NCBI GenBank assembly: GCA_045613165.1
Contig: JAZLAK010000012.1
Location: 1-14,151, forward strand
Origin: UMGS1124 sp045613165
GTDB lineage: Bacteria; Bacillota_I; Bacilli_A; RF39; UBA660
Reading direction: 5' to 3'
DNA length: 14,151 bases
Shown here piece after piece: positions 7,816 through 14,151 of the stretch (position 1 is its first letter; each line of letters starts with the position of its first letter). The translations under genes and the position numbers were made by a program. The notes beneath the pieces are model-generated. The model saw only the letters and a list, made by a program, of their open reading frames with translations. It ran no database searches and was not told the origin of the DNA.

Positions 7816-7837
7816 ACGATCAACTTCTTTCAATATT

Positions 7838-7865
7838 ATTATAACAAATAAAAATAAGTTATCAA
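7838..7865 (-). promoter_or_regulatory. Promoter of def (TTGATA-N16-TATAAT)
   Basis: Read on the minus strand, the -35 TTGATA (7860-7865) is one base from consensus and the -10 TATAAT (7838-7843) is perfect, with a 16-base spacer. Transcription would start near 7831, leaving a leader of about 16 bases before the ATG at 7815. This fixes the def start codon. Confidence 0.75.
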
Positions 7866-7885
7866 ATATTTCCAAAAATTGTTAG

Positions 7886-7899
7886 CGTACATTTGTTTA
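7886..7899. promoter_or_regulatory. Weak LexA/DinR-like box between def and the radical SAM gene
   Basis: CGTACATTTGTTTA matches the Gram-positive SOS box CGAACRNRYGTTYG at 11 of 14 positions by eye. It overlaps the -35 box of the rightward promoter, a suitable place for repression of a DNA-repair operon. The core half-sites are GTAC and GTTT rather than GAAC and GTTC, so the match is imperfect and the site may be fortuitous. Confidence 0.25.
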
Positions 7900-7924
7900 C
7901 ATTTGATAATTTTTATAATATACT
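7896..7924 (+). promoter_or_regulatory. Promoter of the radical SAM-chaperonin operon (TTTACA-N17-TATACT)
   Basis: The -35 TTTACA (7896-7901) and -10 TATACT (7919-7924) have a 17-base spacer and each is one base from consensus. The predicted start is near 7931. It leaves a leader of about 10 bases with GGTGAT (7931-7936), followed by ATAA and the ATG at 7941. Confidence 0.6.
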
Positions 7925-7940
7925 TATATCGGTGATATAA

Positions 7941-9152
7941 ATGGATCTCAAAACTAAATTACATATATTGGCAGATAGTGCTAAATATGATGCTTCTTGT
8001 TCTTCTAGTGGAAGTACTAGAAAAAATATTAATGGTATAGGAAATGCTGCCCCAGCTGGCATATGCCACTCTTTCGCTAGTGATGGTAGATGTATTTCTC
8101 TTTTGAAAATACTTATGACTAATTGTTGCATTTATGATTGTAAGTATTGTATTAATAGAAGAAGCAATGACGTAAAACGTGCTATATTTACTCCAGAAGA
8201 AATATGTTCTTTAACAATTAATTTTTATAGAAGAAATTATATAGAAGGCTTATTTTTAAGTTCCGGAATAATAAAAAGTCCAGACTACACTATGAATTTA
8301 ATTATAGAAACTGTAAGTTTGCTTAGAACCAAATATCATTTTGGTGGATATATCCATGCAAAAGCAATTCCTGGAGCCAGTGAATATTTAATAAAGAAAT
8401 TAGGATTACTTGTAGATAGATTAAGTGCAAATATTGAACTTCCTACAGAAAATGGATTAAAGTTACTTGCACCAAATAAAAATAGCGAAAAAGTTGAAAA
8501 AGTAATGAAATATGTTAGAGATAACAAAAATAGAAAATTTGTTCCAGCTGGTCAGAGTACGCAAATGATTATAGGAGCAACTCGTGAAAGTGATCTTGAT
8601 ATTATGAATAAAAGTGAATCAATGTATAGAAATTATAATTTAAAAAGAGTATTTTACTCTGCATATGTTTCAGTTAATAAAGATAATTTATTGCCTACTC
8701 TAGAAACACCTCCATTAAAAAGAGAACATAGATTATATCAAGCAGATTGGTTATTAAGATTTTATAATTTTAAAGTAGAAGATTTATTAAATCAAAATAA
8801 TCCTAATTTTAATATATTGGTAGATCCTAAAGCAGATTGGGCTTTAAGACATTTAGATGAGTTTCCAAAAGAAATAAATAGTTGTAGCTATTATGATTTA
8901 TTAAAAATTCCAGGTATTGGTGTAACCAGCGCTCAAAGAATAATTTCTTCTAGAAAACATTTTAAAATTGATTTTAAAGATTTAAAGAAAATGGGCGTAG
9001 TTTTGAAAAGAGCAAATTATTTTATTACATGCAACGGCAAATATTTTATAGATTCTAATTTATTTAAAAAAGAATTTATTGAATCAAATTTAGTTTTGGT
9101 AGATAGAGAGAAAACAAATAATAATATTAATCAATTGAGTTTATTTACATGA
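7941..9152 (+). CDS. Putative DNA modification/repair radical SAM protein (TIGR03916-like)
   Basis: This is a radical S-adenosylmethionine enzyme of the family annotated as putative DNA modification/repair radical SAM protein, which is often linked to a uracil-DNA glycosylase domain or partner. The [4Fe-4S] motif CxxxCxxC is at C63-C67-C70, followed by INRRSNDV. Upstream family hallmarks are the CSSSGS stretch (20-25) and GICHSF...DGRC (40-51) with further conserved Cys. The radical SAM barrel spans about residues 55-300. The C-terminal region has a helix-hairpin-helix around IPGIGV (323-328), a non-specific DNA-binding motif that fits a DNA substrate. The chemistry is unknown. The ATG follows GGTGAT at a 4-base spacing. 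The gene ends in an ATGA overlap with its partner. The 403-residue length is normal for the family. Confidence 0.93.
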   Translation: MDLKTKLHILADSAKYDASCSSSGSTRKNINGIGNAAPAGICHSFASDGRCISLLKILMTNCCIYDCKYCINRRSNDVKRAIFTPEEICSLTINFYRRNYIEGLFLSSGIIKSPDYTMNLIIETVSLLRTKYHFGGYIHAKAIPGASEYLIKKLGLLVDRLSANIELPTENGLKLLAPNKNSEKVEKVMKYVRDNKNRKFVPAGQSTQMIIGATRESDLDIMNKSESMYRNYNLKRVFYSAYVSVNKDNLLPTLETPPLKREHRLYQADWLLRFYNFKVEDLLNQNNPNFNILVDPKADWALRHLDEFPKEINSCSYYDLLKIPGIGVTSAQRIISSRKHFKIDFKDLKKMGVVLKRANYFITCNGKYFIDSNLFKKEFIESNLVLVDREKTNNNINQLSLFT

Positions 9153-9895
9153 ATAATATATATTTATATAATGGTGATTTTCTCTATTTACTAAGTTTAA
9201 TTAAATATTTGTGTGATTTTAAAATTAAACCAGATAATATCAAAGATAATAGTTTCTCTCCTAGTCTTTTTGATAACGTAATTAATTTAAATATAGTTGT
9301 TGATGATAATATAGTTGAATCTTTTATAGAAAGTATTGGAATAAATAATTTTAAAATTATATTTTACACTTTTTTATCTAATGATATAAATAAAGAACTG
9401 ATAATTTATTATTTCTATTTAAACACATTAAAATATAAAGACAATATTATTTATATGAGAAACTTAAAATGTGTTAGTGAATCTTTAAAAATAGCAAAAT
9501 ACGTAAAACATGAAGCTCATAAATATAAAGGTTTTGTAAGATTTAAAGAATTAGAAAATAATGTATTGTATGCTGAAATTGAACCAACTAATGATATTCT
9601 TTATATAATTTCAAAACATTTTGAATTAAGGCTAAAAAATGAATATTGGATTATAAAAGATATAAAAAGAAATAAACTAAGTGTATATGATAAAAAAAAT
9701 TTTTTTATAATTAATGGAGATAACTTTAAATTGTTCAATAACGCTTTAAGTAAAGAAGAATTAAGTATTGAAAATTTATGGAAAGAATTTTATAAAACTA
9801 TTGGTATAGAAAGTAGAAAAAATGATAGATGTAGAATGAATTTTATGCCAAAAAAATATTGGAAATATATATTAGAGGTGAGTGATGAAAAATGA
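9149..9895 (+). CDS. Partner of the radical SAM repair protein (TIGR03915/DUF4130-like)
   Basis: This protein belongs to the family that accompanies the preceding radical SAM gene and is annotated as a probable DNA metabolism or repair protein. In other bacteria it can be fused to a uracil-DNA glycosylase domain; here it stands alone. The recognisable region is the C-terminal DUF4130-like half: VKHEAHKYKGFVRFKELENN (about 126-145), then DILYIISKHFELRL, WIIKDIKRNKLSVYD, and the end NDRCRMNFMPKKYWKYILE. The N-terminal half is weakly conserved and Asn/Ile-rich. No catalytic motif is obvious. It overlaps the radical SAM gene by four bases (ATGA, 9149-9152) and the chaperonin gene by four bases (9892-9895), so all three are translationally coupled. 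It has 248 residues and no membrane segments. Confidence 0.88.
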   Translation: MNNIYLYNGDFLYLLSLIKYLCDFKIKPDNIKDNSFSPSLFDNVINLNIVVDDNIVESFIESIGINNFKIIFYTFLSNDINKELIIYYFYLNTLKYKDNIIYMRNLKCVSESLKIAKYVKHEAHKYKGFVRFKELENNVLYAEIEPTNDILYIISKHFELRLKNEYWIIKDIKRNKLSVYDKKNFFIINGDNFKLFNNALSKEELSIENLWKEFYKTIGIESRKNDRCRMNFMPKKYWKYILEVSDEK

Positions 9896-11439
9896 AAAAA
9901 GTTGTAAGTGGTAATGTTTTAAAAGAAAAAATGATAGAAGCTATAGATTTATTGTGTAATACCGTTAAAGTTACATTAGGACCGAAAGGAAATAATGTAA
10001 TAATAGATCATTCTAATTTCAGTCCTTTTATAACTAATGATGGAGTTACTATTGCAGAAAATATAGAAAGTGATGATGAAATAACTAACATTATTCTAGA
10101 ATTAGCAAAGGAAGCTAGTATTAAGACTAATGAAATAGTTGGAGATGGTACTACCACTACTCTAGTTTTATTACAAAGTATATTTAAAGAAGGGTTAAAG
10201 GTTATTGATAGCGGTGTTAGCCCTATTATACTTAAACAAGAAATAGATGAATCTTCAAATAAAATTATAGAATTATTAAAAAGCAAAAGTCGCAAACCAA
10301 CAAATAATGACTTATTAAATATTGCTACAATTTCTGCTAATGATAAAGAAATAGGAAAACTTATAAGTGAAGCTTACTTTAAAACCCAAAATAAAGATGC
10401 AATAAAAATAATAGAAACAAACGATACTGATTGTTCTTTAAATTTTATAAAAGGATATAACTTTGAAACGGTTATTGCTTCGCCTTATTTCTTTAATGAG
10501 TTTAAGGAAATTAATATAACTAATTGTAAAATTTTAATAATAGACAAAACTTTAGAGGGCATTGAAGAAGTTGCTAATGTATTAAATGAGGTGTTAAAAA
10601 AGAATTTAAATTTAGTTATTATTGCTCAAGATTATGATAATTATTTAGTAAATGAAATTATATCAATAAATATGGAGAATGAATCAAAAATATATCTATT
10701 AAAATCTCCTAATTATGGTAATAAGCAAAAAAGCATATTAAAAGATATAAGTATCATAACAGGCGCTAAGATGATTAATAAAATTGTATCACTTAATGAT
10801 TTAGGAAATATATTACAGATAAAAATTAATGAAGAAATAACAAATATTAGTTTTGAAATGAACAACAATATAAACACACGAATTAAAGAATTAGAATTAC
10901 AAATAAAAAATATTGATAATAATTTAGATAAAGATTTCTATAATAACACTATTGCTATGTTTAATACTTGTTTAGCCAATATTAATGTTGGTGCTACTAC
11001 TGTTACTGAAAGACGAGAAAAGAAAATGAGATTTGATGATGCATTATGTGCAATCGATATTGCTACTAACGGTGTATTGCCAGGGACTGGTTTAACTTTA
11101 TTGGAAATTAGCGATAATCTTGAACTTCAAAACAATGGTGATGAAATTTTAAAAAACGCTATTATTATGCCAATTAAACAAATAATATCTAATGCAGGTT
11201 TAGATTATGATATTATTATTGAAGAAATAAGAAATAGTAGTTATAAAAAACTTTATAACGTTAAAACTGATACTTTTGAAAGTATTACAGAAACTTGTGT
11301 AATTGATCCTACTGAAGTAATTATAAATTCATTAAAAAATGCTTGTTCTATTGCTGGTATGTTATTAACTACATCTAATTTAGTTATAAATGAATATAAA
11401 AATTCTTTAAATAAATTAAATGATTATAATGAACTATAA
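9892..11439 (+). CDS. groEL: Divergent GroEL-type (group I) chaperonin
   Basis: This is an ATP-driven protein-folding chamber subunit. The 515 residues cover the whole chaperonin fold. ATPase residues are kept: TLGPKG (28-33), D50 in TNDGVT, GDGTTTT (84-90) with D85, and D383 in MRFDDAL, matching E. coli D52, D87 and D398. Conserved stretches NVGATT, EKKMRFDDAL and GVLPGTG are clear. The apical domain is more divergent: the usual FDRGYxSPYF reads FETVIASPYF, and KAPGFG reads KSPNYG. The C-terminal Gly-Gly-Met tail is missing; the protein ends LNKLNDYNEL. There is no groES next to it. The ATG overlaps the upstream stop (ATGA), with a GAGGTGA ribosome-binding site at 9876-9882. It could be the only chaperonin of a reduced genome or a specialised paralogue. 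Confidence 0.93.
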   Translation: MKKVVSGNVLKEKMIEAIDLLCNTVKVTLGPKGNNVIIDHSNFSPFITNDGVTIAENIESDDEITNIILELAKEASIKTNEIVGDGTTTTLVLLQSIFKEGLKVIDSGVSPIILKQEIDESSNKIIELLKSKSRKPTNNDLLNIATISANDKEIGKLISEAYFKTQNKDAIKIIETNDTDCSLNFIKGYNFETVIASPYFFNEFKEINITNCKILIIDKTLEGIEEVANVLNEVLKKNLNLVIIAQDYDNYLVNEIISINMENESKIYLLKSPNYGNKQKSILKDISIITGAKMINKIVSLNDLGNILQIKINEEITNISFEMNNNINTRIKELELQIKNIDNNLDKDFYNNTIAMFNTCLANINVGATTVTERREKKMRFDDALCAIDIATNGVLPGTGLTLLEISDNLELQNNGDEILKNAIIMPIKQIISNAGLDYDIIIEEIRNSSYKKLYNVKTDTFESITETCVIDPTEVIINSLKNACSIAGMLLTTSNLVINEYKNSLNKLNDYNEL

Positions 11440-11441
11440 AT

Positions 11442-11471
11442 AAAAAGAACATAAAAATTATATTCTTTTTT
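11442..11471. terminator. Bidirectional intrinsic terminator
   Basis: AAAAAGAA (11442-11449) pairs with TTCTTTTT (11463-11470). One C/A mismatch and a further inner ATAA/TTAT stem give a 12-pair hairpin with a 3-nt loop. T-rich tracts follow on both strands. It ends the chaperonin operon on the plus strand and the transporter operon on the minus strand, and overlaps the transporter stop codon. Confidence 0.75.
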
Positions 11472-12357
11472 AATGATGATTCCCTATATAAGTTTTATCG
11501 CTATGATGAATATGACATTTTTTATCATCACAACTTTCTTCTTTTGTTTCTAATTCTATAGTCACGTGAGAAATATTTAATTTCTTCATTTCTTTTCTTA
11601 TTTTTACTTTTATATCATTATCTATTTTTCTAACAACTACATGCATAGTCGCATAGTTATTATAACCATCAATACTCCAAATATGAATATGATGTATATC
11701 TTCAACATCCTTTATCTTTAAAATACTTTGTTTTACTTTTTCAATCGTAATATCAATTGGGATTTTTTCTAAAAATAAATCTAATATAGATTTTAAATTC
11801 TTTATTGAATTTATAAATATAAATATTGCAACTAAGATAGATAATATTGGATCAATTATAGAAATATCACTAAATTTCATTATTATCGCCCCAACGAATA
11901 CTATTATCCATCCTAATACATCTTCTAGCATATGTAAATTAACGGATTTTTGATTTAAAGAATCTCCTTCTTTCGTAGTACATGCTGCAATAAAATTTAT
12001 AATCATTCCAAATAATGCAATGACAATCATTCCGTTGTAATTAATAGTTACTGGATTAATTATTCTTTTAACAGCATTAATTATAACAACTATTGAACCA
12101 ACTAATAAAATTGTAGTTGTTATTACTGCGCCTAATATAGAATATCTTGCATAGCCAAAAGTATATCTTTCGTCCGGTTCTTGTTTACTCTTCTTCTCTA
12201 AAAAGAAAGATAAACCTATACTTAATGAATCTCCAATATCATGTATTGAATCTGACAATAATGCAATACTATTTGTAAATAATCCTCCAATAAACTCTAT
12301 TAGAGCAAAAGATATATTTAACAAAAATGCTATTAATATATTTTTTTCAGTTTTCAT
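11470..12357 (-). CDS. Cation diffusion facilitator (CzcD/ZitB-type), probably zinc efflux
   Basis: This is a membrane proton/cation antiporter that exports divalent metal, most likely Zn(II). It has six predicted membrane helices: about 8-28, 32-52, 74-97, 108-126, 146-162 and 168-186. The transport site is H39-x3-D43 in helix 2 and H142-x3-D146 in helix 5, the His-Asp/His-Asp arrangement linked with zinc in this family. The C-terminal cytoplasmic ferredoxin-like domain (about 200-272) has the DVEDIHHIHIWSIDG hallmark. The protein ends with a Cys/His-rich tail (C276, C281, H282, H284, H285, H294, H295) that may bind metal. The ribosome-binding site AGAGGT precedes the ATG. It starts 11 bases after the upstream gene and is the last of a three-gene operon. 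Confidence 0.95.
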   Translation of the reverse strand: MKTEKNILIAFLLNISFALIEFIGGLFTNSIALLSDSIHDIGDSLSIGLSFFLEKKSKQEPDERYTFGYARYSILGAVITTTILLVGSIVVIINAVKRIINPVTINYNGMIVIALFGMIINFIAACTTKEGDSLNQKSVNLHMLEDVLGWIIVFVGAIIMKFSDISIIDPILSILVAIFIFINSIKNLKSILDLFLEKIPIDITIEKVKQSILKIKDVEDIHHIHIWSIDGYNNYATMHVVVRKIDNDIKVKIRKEMKKLNISHVTIELETKEESCDDKKCHIHHSDKTYIGNHH

Positions 12358-12368
12358 TTTATACCTCT

Positions 12369-12845
12369 TTACTTATCTTCTTTTATGTACTTTATATTAT
12401 ATGTATCTAAATCTTCAATATTTATTGTTCCATATTTTAATGCATTAGCAACTGTTTCTTCATAACCATTTTCATACTTTACAATTACATATTTGCTTTT
12501 AATACAAGAATAGTAATATCTATATTTTTCATCTTCGTAAAATTGTTCTAATGCTTCAGCACAAGCAAAGTTTTCTATATCTTTTGTTGTATCAACTATC
12601 TCTATAACTTTACCTATTTGAAATTTAATTTCTGCACATGCAAATTTTGTTCCTTTTGACTTTATTTGAGGAACAGCATACTCGGCACAATTATAAGTAT
12701 TATAAAAAATACCTTTATAAACATTATTTCCATCTTTAATAGCAAGTATAGGACGATTAATTGTAAAAATACAAATGAAATCAATTATAAATAATAATAT
12801 AATTACTCCTATAATTGTTAAAAATATTTTTAAATTTTTTTTCAT
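12369..12845 (-). CDS. Unknown membrane-anchored protein with repeated Cys-Ala-Glu motifs
   Basis: This is a 158-residue protein with a Lys-rich start (MKKNLK) and one strong hydrophobic segment (about 7-29), then a hydrophilic domain predicted to lie outside the membrane. There is no lipobox at a suitable place, so it is an uncleaved anchor or an ordinary signal peptide. The outer domain contains NCAE (52-55), FACAE (68-72) and FACAE (93-97), plus C114. The segment YYYSCIKSKYVIVKYENGYEETVANALKYG and the following IEDLDTYNIKYIKE resemble a recurrent C-terminal block of small Bacillota surface proteins, but I know no function for it. The ribosome-binding site AGGAG overlaps the upstream TAG stop (TAGGAG), with 8 bases between the genes, so it is co-transcribed with the SDR and the transporter. 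Confidence 0.85.
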   Translation of the reverse strand: MKKNLKIFLTIIGVIILLFIIDFICIFTINRPILAIKDGNNVYKGIFYNTYNCAEYAVPQIKSKGTKFACAEIKFQIGKVIEIVDTTKDIENFACAEALEQFYEDEKYRYYYSCIKSKYVIVKYENGYEETVANALKYGTINIEDLDTYNIKYIKEDK

Positions 12846-12853
12846 AGTTTCTC

Positions 12854-13654
12854 CTATTTAAAGAAATCTCTTTTATTGAATGAAGAAGTCATAAATCTCC
12901 AAGCTGCCTTTTTAGTAGTTAACCATTCTATCTTAGCGTTATTTTTATTGTTTTTTAACATACCATTAACTAAAAATCTTGCAACTACACCTGGATAATC
13001 ACCTAAAATATTATAAACTTTTTTAGTTTTTTCACTTAAATTTATTTTTTCTTTATTTCCTAATGCATTCGTTATAAAATCTGTAATCATAATACCAGGT
13101 GATAATTTACCAACAATAACATTTGTATTTCTTTCTTCACTTTCTTTAGCTAGTGCTTCAGTAAAATAAGTTATTGCTCTTTTGCTAGCTCCGTAAATAG
13201 ATAAACCTAGCATCTTTGCATCATTACTTCCATAGCCTTCTACATTATAAATCGCTCCACCGTTATTTTCACTCATTTCTTCAATTATTAATTTTGAAGA
13301 TTTAATAGTTCCTTTTAAATCAACATCTAATACAATATCTATTTCTTGTTCTGTTAACTCCCATATTGCTTTTTCTGGTTGATTTACTCCAGCGTTATTT
13401 ATCCAAATGTCAATTCTATTAAATTTTTCTTTTGCATATTCTATTAATGTTTTTATATCAGTTGTTTTAGTAACATCACAAATACAATAATCAACTTTTG
13501 AATTACTATTAATTTTTTCAACTTCACTTTTAGCTTGTATTAAGTTTTCTTCATTCAAATCACTCAATATTACATTTACATTCTTTTCTTTAAATACTTT
13601 AGCCATTTCAAGTCCTAGTCCTCTTGCGCTACCTGTTATAACTACTGTTTTCAT
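12854..13654 (-). CDS. Short-chain dehydrogenase/reductase (SDR), probably NAD-dependent
   Basis: This is a soluble Rossmann-fold oxidoreductase of unknown substrate. The cofactor motif TGSARGLG is at 7-14. D32 at the end of the second beta strand favours NAD(H) over NADP(H). D60 in CDVT and NNAG (86-89) are the usual cofactor and fold motifs. The catalytic pair is Y154 and K158 (YGASK), and LSPG (184-187) follows. The catalytic Ser is unclear: the nearest candidate is S143 in VEGYGS, 11 residues before Tyr instead of the usual 12-14. This pattern resembles the subgroup related to chlorophyll-b-reductase-like SDRs, but that is a sequence resemblance only. The 266-residue length is typical. 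The ribosome-binding site TAGGAGA is 7 bases from the ATG. It is the first gene of the operon with the membrane protein and the cation transporter. Confidence 0.93.
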   Translation of the reverse strand: MKTVVITGSARGLGLEMAKVFKEKNVNVILSDLNEENLIQAKSEVEKINSNSKVDYCICDVTKTTDIKTLIEYAKEKFNRIDIWINNAGVNQPEKAIWELTEQEIDIVLDVDLKGTIKSSKLIIEEMSENNGGAIYNVEGYGSNDAKMLGLSIYGASKRAITYFTEALAKESEERNTNVIVGKLSPGIMITDFITNALGNKEKINLSEKTKKVYNILGDYPGVVARFLVNGMLKNNKNNAKIEWLTTKKAAWRFMTSSFNKRDFFK

Positions 13655-13680
13655 AAATAATCTCCTAACTATTTAAATTA

Positions 13681-13686
13681 ATTATA
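13681..13686 (-). promoter_or_regulatory. Probable -10 box of the SDR operon promoter
   Basis: Read on the minus strand this is a perfect TATAAT about 27 bases upstream of the SDR start. No good -35 box is visible at 16-18 bases. The call rests on the -10 box, its location in the short divergent spacer, and the lack of another candidate. Confidence 0.45.
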
Positions 13687-13751
13687 ACTAATTTCTAAAA
13701 TATTTACTACTTAATTTTAAAAAAATGGACATATTAATAATGGTGATTACA

Positions 13752-14151
13752 TTGAAAAACTATAGTATTTGGAGTAAAGAAATTAAAAATAAATATTCAA
13801 AATTAGAGAAAGATATAGAAGTAGATGTTTTAATAGTTGGTGGAGGTATGACTGGTATTAGTACTGCTTATCATTTAAAGGATAGTAACTTAAAAGTTTG
13901 CTTAGTAGAAAAAAATAATATCGGTTCTGGAGTAACTTCTAAAACTACTGGTAAGTTAACTTATTTACAAGAAAATATATATTCTAAATTAAATACATAT
14001 CATGGATATGATAAAACAAAATTGTATTTAGAATCACAAAAGTATGCTATCAATTTAGTTAAAGATATAATAGATAAAGAACATATTGAATGTAATTTAG
14101 AAAAAGTTAAATCATATACTTTCACTAATAGAGAAATTAATAAATATAGTA
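13752..14151 (+). CDS. FAD-dependent oxidoreductase, N-terminal part (runs off the right edge)
   Basis: This is the start of a DAO-type flavoprotein. The FAD-binding dinucleotide fold is VLIVGGGMTG (GxGxxG at 30-35, TTG-start numbering), with E53 at the end of the second strand for the ribose. The TSKTTGKLT stretch (62-70) is characteristic of the subgroup of FAD oxidoreductases that often carry a C-terminal Rieske [2Fe-2S] domain, such as Bacillus YhfW. That part lies outside the window and cannot be checked. I chose the TTG at 13752 because GGTGAT stands 4 bases before it, exactly the arrangement at the radical SAM gene. The alternative in-frame ATG at 13740 would add four residues (MVIT) but lacks a ribosome-binding site. 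It is transcribed divergently from the SDR operon. Confidence 0.88.
   Translation, partial: MKNYSIWSKEIKNKYSKLEKDIEVDVLIVGGGMTGISTAYHLKDSNLKVCLVEKNNIGSGVTSKTTGKLTYLQENIYSKLNTYHGYDKTKLYLESQKYAINLVKDIIDKEHIECNLEKVKSYTFTNREINKYS

Noticed and set aside
7816..7875. 20-residue N-terminal extension of peptide deformylase from a TTG
   Set aside because: It covers a TTGATA-N16-TATAAT promoter, and the start has no ribosome-binding site.
7913..8131. Minus-strand open frame opposite the start of the radical SAM gene
   Set aside because: It lies opposite conserved family residues (CSSSGS, GICHSF). There is no ribosome-binding site, and it overlaps the promoter of the real gene.
1..14151. CRISPR array, tRNA or rRNA genes, phage or defence islands
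   Set aside because: I found no regularly spaced repeats, no tRNA cloverleaf, no rRNA sequence, and no integrase, restriction or toxin-antitoxin genes.

Overview
The window comes from a very AT-rich, low-GC Gram-positive-type bacterium, probably a Bacillota/Mollicutes-related lineage such as the uncultured gut Bacilli. The evidence is the base composition, the Asn/Ile/Lys-rich proteins, the ribosome-binding sites of the GGAGG/GGTGAT type and the Bacillota-type gene families. Genes end at TGA as well as TAA and TAG (TGA ends the radical SAM gene and its partner inside ATGA overlaps), and Trp is encoded by TGG. This supports the standard bacterial code rather than the mycoplasma code. The taxonomic placement is inference.

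Layout. (1) Positions 1-3571, minus strand: mutS (mismatch recognition ATPase), followed 4 bases downstream by a partial unknown gene that runs off the left edge. (2) Positions 3572-4007: a 436-base gap with no supportable protein gene. It holds a probable structured non-coding RNA on the plus strand (about 3733-3965, perhaps to 4016), with its own promoter, a long closing stem, a possible pseudoknot and an AT-only terminator. (3) Positions 4008-7133, minus strand: a tight four-gene operon of der (ribosome-assembly GTPase), a YgjP-type zinc metallopeptidase, an unknown 159-residue protein and a SpoU/TrmH-type RNA methyltransferase. The genes are joined by a 2-base gap, a TAATG overlap and an ATGA overlap. 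(4) Positions 7213-7815, minus strand: a divergent peptide deformylase with a near-consensus promoter.

(5) Positions 7941-11439, plus strand, divergent from def: a three-gene operon joined by two ATGA overlaps. It contains a putative DNA modification/repair radical SAM protein with a C-terminal helix-hairpin-helix, its usual partner protein, and a divergent GroEL-type chaperonin with intact ATPase residues but no GGM tail and no adjacent groES. A weak LexA/DinR-like box overlaps the promoter region. (6) A bidirectional terminator at 11442-11471 separates this from (7) positions 11470-13654, minus strand: an SDR oxidoreductase, a small membrane-anchored unknown protein with repeated Cys-Ala-Glu motifs, and a zinc-type cation diffusion facilitator. 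(8) From 13752, plus strand, running off the right edge: the N-terminal part of an FAD-dependent oxidoreductase.

Most genes are housekeeping functions (mismatch repair, ribosome assembly, rRNA/tRNA methylation, N-terminal processing, metal efflux). The parts least explained by known biology are the structured RNA between mutS and the methyltransferase gene, and the translational coupling of a divergent chaperonin to the radical SAM DNA-repair pair.
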